From NCBI GenBank assembly GCA_003991915.1, contig RQTK01000179.1, positions 20,531 through 84,530 on the forward strand: a stretch of 64,000 nt of DNA, given 5' to 3'. Below are positions 55,260 to 64,000 of this stretch, piece after piece. A model generated the notes under the pieces. It was not told where the DNA came from. It saw nothing but the letters and a program-made list of their open reading frames with translations, and did no database searches. The position numbers and the translations under genes were made by a program. The stretch comes from Elysia chlorotica (lineage: Eukaryota > Mollusca > Gastropoda > Plakobranchidae). The first letter of the stretch is position 1. Every line of letters begins with the position of its first letter.

Positions 55260-57448
55260 AGTTTGCCACAGTACAAGGTACGACATTACTCGCTTGGATT
55301 TATCAGAAGAACGACATTCCTTAATGTTCAAAGACACAAATGGGAGGCTGACCAATAAGGTAAGTGACATTAGAGTAGGAGACTTAAGCAGAAGGTGGAA
55401 GATAAACCGAACAGAGAGTGAAAAGTTTCCCTTTTAAAAGTAATGCGGACTGCTACCGCCTGTAGGGTAGAGTTGAGAGGGATAGGTCTGTGAGGGACAG
55501 TATTTTTTACAAAGATAGAAGTATCCACGCTTAAACCATCCGCACCACCGCTGTGGTGATGATAGGCAGTCTAAGTTTGGGGGGGGGGGGTAGTTTTGTC
55601 TCCCGGAGACATGCTGCAGCGACATTATGTTTCCAGATTATGCACTACAGTTAAGGATATTTGGCCCTCAGGCCTCTACAATTCCACTGTAAATGTAATA
55701 AACGAGTTTTCCTTTTTTGCGTGAGCAACACCAATGATCAACCATACATGTACATGTGTATTACTGTATACTATTACCATTAGCGAAAAGGGTGGTGATC
55801 TGCGTGCGCAGCCCAATGTCAAGATCTTCACTAAAAGTGACTTTCTTTGACTGCAGACTCACACTTAGTTACTGTTACATGAATTTGGTAGATATATGGC
55901 AAATTTAGACGTCGCATGTGGAGGTGTTGGTCCTCTACTAGCCTTTCTCGCTTCTCAGGTTCATGATTTAAATTGCATTTTGTAAAATAGCACAATTCCT
56001 GTATTGATTAGGCGTTGAAAAATTAATGTAAATGTAACTAACATGCGTTGCAAGCAATCACAACCGCCTTTCTGTTGTGTTTACGCAATGCTTTTGCATT
56101 ATAACTAATATACACTGTATTAGGATGGATCTCTTTCGAGGTAATAACCATTTCATTTTGAAAAGTTATTCACTATTTGTATGAACTATTTCTTTCTTTA
56201 ACCAGTAAGCTGTATGCATGTGGTGTTGATGGGCTCTGTTTCTTTTGGAATGTTCGGTTTTTATTTGGGAAGAAAAACATGGAAATTATAAATTGATTAT
56301 GGAAATGATTGATTTTTTAGTTCCACCCGTTGGCTTATCTATGTTCTTGCATTTTTTATTTCTAAAATTTCATTGATAACTATTCTATAAATACAATGTA
56401 AGTTTGTGCTAACCAATAGGTCAGTACTTGTATTGCTAGGTGGGTTTAATATGTATACATGTAAAATATTTTTTGAATAATGTTGAAGCCAAAATATTTT
56501 CAAAATAATGATGTAAAATAATTCTCCGAATATAAAAAATGCCACCAAACTGGCATTAAAAAAGTTTGTAGGACCTACAAAAGCAATGGCCATTTTTAGT
56601 ACTAGTATAAAAGAGAATAAGATTTAGGTGCACAATTTCAATAAATGAAAAGATGTACACAAATTTTACATGTAATCGATTTGCCATTGAAATTGGGCAA
56701 TATATTACATTGTAATAGTTAATAATACTATATTAGAATAATTTTCTAACAAATGGACTTTTCGTCTTCTCTTATACTACCTAAACCCTAAATTGCACCA
56801 AAGAACTTTCACAGTAATGAAATGAAAAAAAAAACACCACTGTACCCAGTTTGAAAAAAAAGCAATCTAAAAAATTATCCATCTCATAAAAAAAACTTTG
56901 CCTTGCCAACTACAGTAGAATCCACTATGGCATTTAATTTATGATTTATATTATTATAAACTATCTACAAAGTCCTGTTTCCCTTAAATTATATAAGTCA
57001 CTGTTTAACTTTAATATACCATTGGGGTAATAATCAATATATACATTTTTTGGCTGCTCCAAAGGGTTTATCTTAAACAGATTCCACTGTAATATCTGAT
57101 GCAGAAAGTGTTTGGCTTGAAGTTACAGTAAAAAATTATCGATTTCGGAACACACAAAATATCCATATATTCTTTTTAGTATGTGACCATGTTAACTAAA
57201 GGCAACAATAATTCCAGCTAAAGAGACCAACTCGCTTCCAACAATGTAAAATATACAGCAATTAAAGATGATAAAATGTTAGTGTTACTATACACTTAGT
57301 CAACATTGGGTCCAGCGATTCTAAATTTCTTGGAAATTGCTTGATGGTCATTGAACTTGAAGTAAAAAAAAAAATAAATTAAAGAAACGTGCACTTTTTA
57401 TTTTTATTTTCTATTTCCTCTTTATTCAAAACCTAATTTCTATGTTTA

Positions 57449-57487
<39 letters not shown>

Positions 57488-58860
57488 AAAAAAGAAAAAA
57501 AGCACACACTCATAAGCAAAAAGTTTTTCAATGGAGAATAAAGAACAAACTCGAAGTGCCAATGTAAAAAACAAAAAGACAACCAACAAACAACAACAAA
57601 AATCGAGACAACTGGCATGGAAAGAGTATTTTGCGTGGCGAAGTAGCAGAATTGGTTTTCATCCACCTCTCCTCTCTCTCTTCTCTTTCGCTCTGTCTAG
57701 TATACTTTCCATCTACAGATCTTTTTCCCGACCGAACCTCTTTCTGTCTATACTTCGTTCTCTCTTGATTGCAATTTAGATCTAGACTCAAAATATTTAT
57801 ATAGGCTCAAGATCTAGATCTACACTAGAATAGTTCTCATCATCTAGCTGATAATTCACCAGCTTATGTTCTCTCTCTCTCTCCCTCCACACCCACACCT
57901 TTTCACTCTCTCCAGTTATATCAACATGAATGTCATACAAGTAGTCATGGTCGACAATGAAAAGACCAAAGGACCAAAGAACCAAAGAAACTATCTTATT
58001 CATGCATATCTTTGCCTCTCCCCCAATGTCTCCCTATGGTATGCTAATAGCTACACAAATGACCAAAGAAACCTTAATCATGTATATCTCTGCCTCTCCC
58101 CCAATGTCTCACTATGGTATGCTAATAGCTACAATTCTTAGCAAGTGAGGATCACTTTGATACATTTTTGATTGTGAGGAGAATGAACCATAATATGAAC
58201 AGTATATATATGGGGAGATGTCCACCCGCCCACTTATTTTCACTTTCAGGCTTTCTATGTTGTGAGAATATGATTGTTGCTTGTCATAGCACTAGTATGA
58301 TTTGTAATCTTCCTTGTTAGTGTTGATTTGAGAGATTTCCTTTATATCAACTTTTGCTAATATCAACAAATAACTTCTGAGCCCCTGGATGTCCATACAC
58401 ATGTATATCAGAGTAGAAACCTTCTATGTTGGCAATATATCTGAGACATAAGACACCATAAATTTACAGTGCCTCCATAACCTTATGTTTGTTATATATC
58501 AGAAAGTTCAAATTAGGCAAAAATGTCACCCATAAATTCTATCCTATAAATATAAATTGATTGATCTATCAGTGAAAGCTTTCAGAAGCAGATATTGATG
58601 GTAGAGTATCGATCTTGCAATGCTATCATACCTCTCCAAACCTTATCACAAATTGGCAACAGGAAAACACTGCTTAAGATAGAACAGATTGCATCAAAAC
58701 TTATCAAACTTACTTAATTCATAAGCAAACCTTCATTAGCCATAAGTTTTATCCTAGTTTAATACAACCAATTGGATAAATGCATGTCATAGCGCTAAAA
58801 GCGCACCATAGATGATAGAGTGTCTTTACCTTGCAGTCTTAATATCGTCTCAGTCATTCT
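55260..58860. other. Gene-free intergenic stretch
   Basis: No coding exon is supported. There is a poly-A tract at about 57452-57486, a G run near 55580, and a tandem repeat at about 57981-58135. ORFs in 56339-58141 are short and unrecognised. Confidence 0.45.
57981..58135. repeat. Tandem repeat, ~75 bp unit, two copies
   Basis: Two units share 'tgcctctcccccaatgtctc' and 'tatggtatgctaatagctac', separated by a short variant spacer with 'gaccaaagaaa'. No function is evident. Confidence 0.85.
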
Positions 58861-58904
58861 GTGAGTGTTAATTCATACCACAAATGATACATTTCTTAAG
58901 ACTA

Positions 58905-59385
58905 TCACAATACACTTTGTTCATCTTTTTTTGACACTTTAACCTGGTCTTGAGCTATACGAGCAGCCAATTTATTTGCTTTTTCTTCTTTTTTTCTTTT
59001 CTTTGCTTCTGCTTTCTCTTTTTCCTCTTTTTCTTCAACCATTTGTTGGAATTTTGGATCATTTGCTTGAATCTTATATCCAAAGTAGTCTCTGGCCTCT
59101 TCTAAGAGCACTTCCTTCTTAAGAGCCCTCTCTTTAGCTTCCATCTGACCAAGGGCTTGCCGCTGTCTGTACTCAGCAATCCACTTTGGCATCTGAGCCA
59201 TGTTGCGCTCTACTCGTTTTTGTCTGAGGGTAAAAAAAATGCCACAATTTGCCCTTTTTATATATAATAATTTTTATAAATAATCGTGAAAAAAAACACA
59301 GGTTATGGTGACATATAAATATAACAAAGTAACATGTTGAAAAAGGTGAGAGAGTGAGTAAGAGTGAGAGCAAGAGAGAGTGAGT

Positions 59386-59449
<64 letters not shown>

Positions 59450-59459
59450 AGAGAGAGAG

Positions 59460-59507
<48 letters not shown>

Positions 59508-62500
59508 AGAGAGACAGAGCATAAAAAGATAGAAAGAGGGAAGAAGGGAGGGAGAGAGAGCCAGAGAGGGAAGTAGGGGACAGAAGAGAGAGGAAGCGGA
59601 AGGGAGGGAGAGATAGAGATAGATAGAGGGAGGGAAGGAGGGAGAGAGGGAGGGAGGGAAGGAGAGACAGACAGAGCAAGACAGATGACAGAGAAAGAGT
59701 GAGACAGAGGCGACCGAGAAAGAGTCACAGGGAGAAACTAAAAGCTCAGAATTAATATATTGTTGTTGTTTTTTACATAATGCTAGGCTAATTTGTTATC
59801 TCAAGCTCAACACAATTATATTTAATTAGGCTAATTTGTTATCTCAAGCTCAACACAATTATACTTGATAAACCAATTGCACATGCTGCTGGCAGTTCAT
59901 AATGGAATATTGATCAGGATATACAATAAAAACCCAAACAAAGTCAACCTTTTCAGATATGTTCTTCTAAGGCACATGCAGTCATATTAATATTGATTAT
60001 ATTCAGAAACATTGTATTTTTCATATCACAATAACTAAAATATCACATGAAAGTTGACATCACCTCCTGCGTTTTATCTATTTTGTGAAATCTGTCTTAT
60101 TTTTCTTGCTGTGCGTGTCTGGTTTTCGAATAACTTTTTTACTTGATCTACATGTAGATGGATTCAACCTGCACTTCTTCTTAAGACTGCATACATACAG
60201 TGTATACACAACCCCTGTCCTAGACCAACAATGCCAGACTTAGACCTACTCCAAGCTGCTACTTGGTAGTCACTAATTCAATTGATACTGGGCGATTTCA
60301 AAATAGAACCTCTTCGTGTTGTCCTATGAAACATTTCTTTTCTAATGTCAGTGGTCTGATCACAGCTGAGTCAAGATTTCAAACACCCCTCAACTGACTC
60401 TCAATTTAGCATCCCTAGCCTGTAAATTGTAATAAATTGACTGAATGGACTTAAATACATATATAATATTATTATACATGATGTAACAAAAACTCAAACA
60501 AACCTCTCTATCTTCTCCTCTTCTGCTGCATTTTTCTCAGCCCAGACTTGGTTTACTCTCTCAAGTAAAGTCCCAATGTTTTCTTCCCTCTCTTCTTCTT
60601 CCATAGCTTTAATAGCAGTTCGACTTGGCCACATAATCCTTGGATCTTCTCCAGATGCTGATCCATATGAAGCAAACCTGCGCTGTCTGTGGATCAGATC
60701 TTTGTATGGTTTGTCGGGAGGATGGCCATGATATTGTTGATAATGCTCTGGAGACATCCGTGACACATTCTTCAGATCTGTTGCAGCTAACTCAACATCT
60801 GAATCAGAGTCTGAAAGATAATAAAAATCAAATTTAATTACATTAAAACATCTAAATACAGAATAAAATTTATTATATTTTTTGTATACCACCCTATTAA
60901 GTTGCACAGTGGTGCTGAGACGGTTAAGCAGTTTTTCAAAAACACGGTTCTTGGTCCCTCCCCTTAGTTCAACCGCTCAAACCAGCTCGCAACCGGCTAA
61001 GATGACCTTCACTTTTCAACCACCACGGAGAGCAGTTCGCTCTATAAGTTTTGAGATTTGGCTTATGAGATGTGTATTTCGGTGAAAGCATGAGAGTCGC
61101 AGCGAACCGGTGAGATTGACCTTTCGCCTAAGTGGAGGCGAGGAACGGTGGTTGGCTTCATTATTCAACCTCTCTCTTTCGCTCTCTGTCTGCGGCAAAG
61201 TGCATGATATAGCAAGTAGATTTAGGCCTCCATTAGCTTAGTTTTCTTATGAACAATTAGGTGTGTGCAGTGTGGCCAGTATAAATCTTAATGTATAACA
61301 GACTAGAATGGATTGTGTACACATTCCTAGCTTTTCCTACCAATCCTATTGAATAACAAATGGCTGAAACAAACGCGCAAGATTTTTTTATGTGGATGTG
61401 TGCACCTTCCTCGGCTTCCTATCTCGTTTATCTTCTCCTTGCAGCTCAAGTAATTACTGACTTCATTGATTCTGTACATGTAATTATTTTTATGATATAT
61501 TTACGCCTTGTTCTTGCTTTTCACACTCGTTATATCAACGCACTGAGTTAATTGATTCCTTTATATTGTGTAATATAATTTTACAAAGCACTTGTAAAAA
61601 CTGACATTTAGTAATTTATATTGTTTTTAAGAAATAAATAATTATCTTTCCTTTGTTTTTCGATCAGTCGAAATATGATTTAAAAATGTATTAAAAAACA
61701 AGATCTAGTCTTTATCTATCCGATGGAATCCCGTTTGTTTGTAATTTCATCCTCCTCTCTCTTTCTTTTAACTGTAATAGTCAAAACCTTGTTTTCTTAG
61801 AGATATAATTCATTTAACACTTGTTTTGTTATAAATATAAGTGTTGCACATGAAACTTAGATACTGCTGACTGCTGTCTATAGATTGATAGAATTCTTAA
61901 ATTTATTTGCATCTTCTTCTTTTTTTGCACTTAGTATTTTTTAAAACACAGTGGTGGCCGCAAGTCAAAGAGCCTAGTATGGGACTTCTTTGAAAGGAAT
62001 GATAAAACTGATGTCCAAAATCGCCGTTGAAAGACACCCTCTCCCCTGCATCCCTTCACTCCAGTCTAAATTAAATTTTAGAATGTTGCATAGAGTGATC
62101 GGCACACGACAATGTGGGACAAAACATTATGATGGGAAGGGAAGAGGCAGTGGGCTTGTTGTCATCACCTTGCTGCAACAAGCTACTTTATTAAATCACC
62201 GTTAAAAGAAACTTTATTCTTTGAAGCCAATCGACGCTTTGGTTAATGGTTAACCGCGACTTGGCAACGGCTACACTTAAACTTTGTCTCTTTAGTCCTT
62301 TAACAACAAGATAGAGAGGAGCCAGTCAATTCCAACGGTTAGCTGTTGCTCGCTCTTGAAGACGTGGAACATTCGTCTCATAAGGAATTACTAATAAACA
62401 TAGAGGACCAGTCTGGCCCTAGATCTAGACTAGCACGCTGTAGAGAAAACAATAAGGAATGGGAAGAGTAGAGATGTTTGTGAACCACACACATCCTGTA

Positions 62501-63315
62501 ATAATTCTATTGTTGCTTTTCAAATGTTTAAAGCCAATGTTGTTGTTGCTGTTATTTAATTATTTTGATCTCGGAGTTGTAACCGGCTCGCCAGAGGCTA
62601 CAATCGCACCATGAGCACACATGGCTCAACTGTTTGAGCCGGTTAAATTGTTCGGTTGAACTCATCCTTACTGCAGTTCTTATAGACGAAGAAAAATGCA
62701 AATTTTCAGGGAAAGGGTGCGAAGTATACAGTAGAAAATTTTGAAAATATACTTGAACTATACATATTATAGAATGAAGTAGGCCTATAAGGCTATTTAT
62801 AACCTTTATAATATGGCTGGGAGTGGAAAAACTTGCAAAAATATCTTTCAATTTTGACTGGTTGATATTTTAAAAAGCTTGTGTAGCCATTCACTGGTTT
62901 TCTGATACTCACGCAAATTGAGCCGAGTTTGTAGCTTTTTAACGTCTAGGGCAAACAGCAATTATAAGCCGATAACTTTATATGCTATTGTTCCTAAAAA
63001 ATTTTTAAGGAAAAGAGAATGGGGAACCCGAGAATGGATTTAATCGCCTGGCGACCAGCAGTATGTTAAAGTCTGAGGTTCTAGATCTAGATTTGATTTT
63101 TGAAGTCAGTTCAGTCTACGGGCAATGTGCTTACCATTAATGAACTTGTGATCCACCATATCTGATGCATGTCTTGCCTCTGATCGAAGAGGAAATGACA
63201 ATGTACAGCTTAAGCTAAGTGCACTATTTGGATGAAAGTAATTTGCAGCTTGCTGCTTCTTGATTGTAAATCGAAGCAGTGACAGACTAGATCTGTGTTT
63301 CAATAACAAACCCAT
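58905..63315 (-). CDS. GADD45GIP1: GADD45GIP1 / CRIF1, mitochondrial large ribosomal subunit protein mL64
   Basis: This is a metazoan mitoribosomal protein near the exit tunnel of the 39S subunit, needed for insertion of mitochondrial translation products into the inner membrane. Exons on the minus strand are 63315-63135, 60810-60504 and 59223-58905 (stop). Junction phases 1 and 2 agree and all borders are GT-AG, giving 268 residues, longer than the ~222 of human as I recall.

The start lies in a consensus-like Kozak site (gcccaccatgg). The first ~48 residues are rich in Arg, Lys, Ser and Leu with a single acidic residue near the end, as in a mitochondrial presequence. Family landmarks are RQRRFASYGSASG and IMWPSRTAI, then EEREENIGTLLERV, NMAQMPKWIAEYRQRQ, EARDYFGYKIQANDPKFQQ and a lysine/glutamate-rich C-terminal helix. 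An Asp/Ser-rich DSDSDVE stretch follows the first junction. Assignment is by recalled family sequence. Confidence 0.88.
59340..59720. repeat. (GA)n-rich microsatellite in a GADD45GIP1 intron
   Basis: GA arrays of varied purity run for about 380 bp within intron 2 (59224-60503). The Ser/Leu-rich minus-strand ORFs here are artefacts. Confidence 0.95.
59789..59871. repeat. Tandem repeat, ~43 bp unit, two copies
   Basis: 'ctaatttgttatctcaagct' followed by 'caacacaattata' occurs twice, head to tail, in the GADD45GIP1 intron. Confidence 0.9.
60820..63130. other. GADD45GIP1 intron 1
   Basis: This intron of about 2.3 kb shows no exon of another gene that I can support. Short ORFs at 61360-61551, 61990-62205 and 62552-62851 lack features. 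Confidence 0.5.
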
Positions 63316-63885
63316 GGTGGGCTCGAAAATCGGAGGGTCGAATGATTCTTAAATAATTTTCTAGATTTTTGAGAATTTGCAATTTAAACTTAAAAATTTT
63401 GTTTTCTAATTCTGCTTTTCTCCCCCTTTGATCTGATAACCAAATATATTGCTCAAGGTCTTTCCTGATATCTAGATCTAGATCTAGACCTATTTGCAAT
63501 ATTATTCTGATGTTTCACAGTCACATCACATTCTGAAACTGAAAGTGAAATGAAAATGTCAAAACATGAACTTGGCGAATTTTGTGCTTATGTGAAATCT
63601 TCAGTAAGCTTAATAATAATATTTTTTTTTTCATGTTGATAATCGCTCACATTAAAAAAAATCAACTTGTGAAGGGGATAAATTGTAAGCAAAGAAAACA
63701 GCATAAAAATTATTACCAAAGATTAACATAAAACTATTAAATAAAATAATGCACTGTACAGTGAGAAAAAGGTATAGATCTAGATCTAGATCTACCCCAC
63801 TCTTTCTTTTCTCTTTACTCATGAATTTAATCGGGTTATCCGTTGTTGAGGTTGCTGTTGTTGCTGTTTTTGTTGTGTGTTACTT

Positions 63886-63912
63886 ATCATCATCATCATC
63901 ATCATCATCATC

Positions 63913-64000
<88 letters not shown>
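63886..64000. repeat. (CAT)n then (TAG)n microsatellite running off the window
   Basis: A short CAT array (about 63886-63913) switches to a TAG array that continues past the window end. Confidence 0.95.

Noticed and set aside
59173..59728. Ser/Leu/Pro-rich ORFs on the minus strand
   Set aside because: They are GA microsatellite readings within a GADD45GIP1 intron and overlap the real third exon in another frame.

Overview
This window is AT-rich eukaryotic genomic DNA and most likely comes from a gastropod mollusc. The evidence is split genes with GT-AG introns of 0.2 to about 4 kb, a GIMAP-type GTPase, a trypsin-like protease resembling gastropod-expanded sequences I recall, abundant microsatellites, degenerate LINEs, and a tRNA-derived SINE family with a conserved tail (ending near 'gttggacgttaaa'). 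I cannot name the species from the sequence. There are no operons, prokaryotic genes, rRNA genes or CRISPR arrays. An assembly gap occupies about 11318-11790.

Layout. 1-15.5 kb holds no gene I can support; it contains tandem segmental duplications (791-1769; 3979-7820), minisatellites, microsatellites and the gap. 15.9-25.9 kb is an immune-flavoured segment on the minus strand, with an AIG1/GIMAP-type GTPase (15995-17514, 5' partial, carrying a frameshift) and a trypsin-like serine peptidase (24107-25828, 5' partial). 27-31 kb is repeat-rich, with LINE ORF1, LINE RNase H and SINE pieces. 33.1-40.5 kb (+) is CIMIP2C (FAM166C), a ciliary microtubule inner protein, with a second near-identical copy of its exon 2 and a candidate RFX X-box upstream. 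43.4-47.2 kb (-) is TCEANC2, with an extra copy of its first coding exon near 50.0 kb. 58.9-63.3 kb (-) is GADD45GIP1 (CRIF1/mL64), a mitochondrial large-subunit ribosomal protein. The window ends in a TAG microsatellite.

The three complete genes are ordinary conserved metazoan genes and show no obvious functional link. The unusual theme is very recent local tandem duplication, in units of about 45 bp to 3.1 kb, which has twice copied single coding exons. Splice phases show that joint inclusion of both CIMIP2C exon copies would shift the frame, whereas joint inclusion of both TCEANC2 exon copies would keep it. Uncollapsed haplotypes in the assembly are a serious alternative explanation for these duplications. 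The GIMAP and protease genes each have, on their upstream side, a diverged copy of the same ~0.7-1.3 kb block, which may be shared promoter ancestry or a dispersed repeat. Gene names rest on recalled family sequences; no database search was run.
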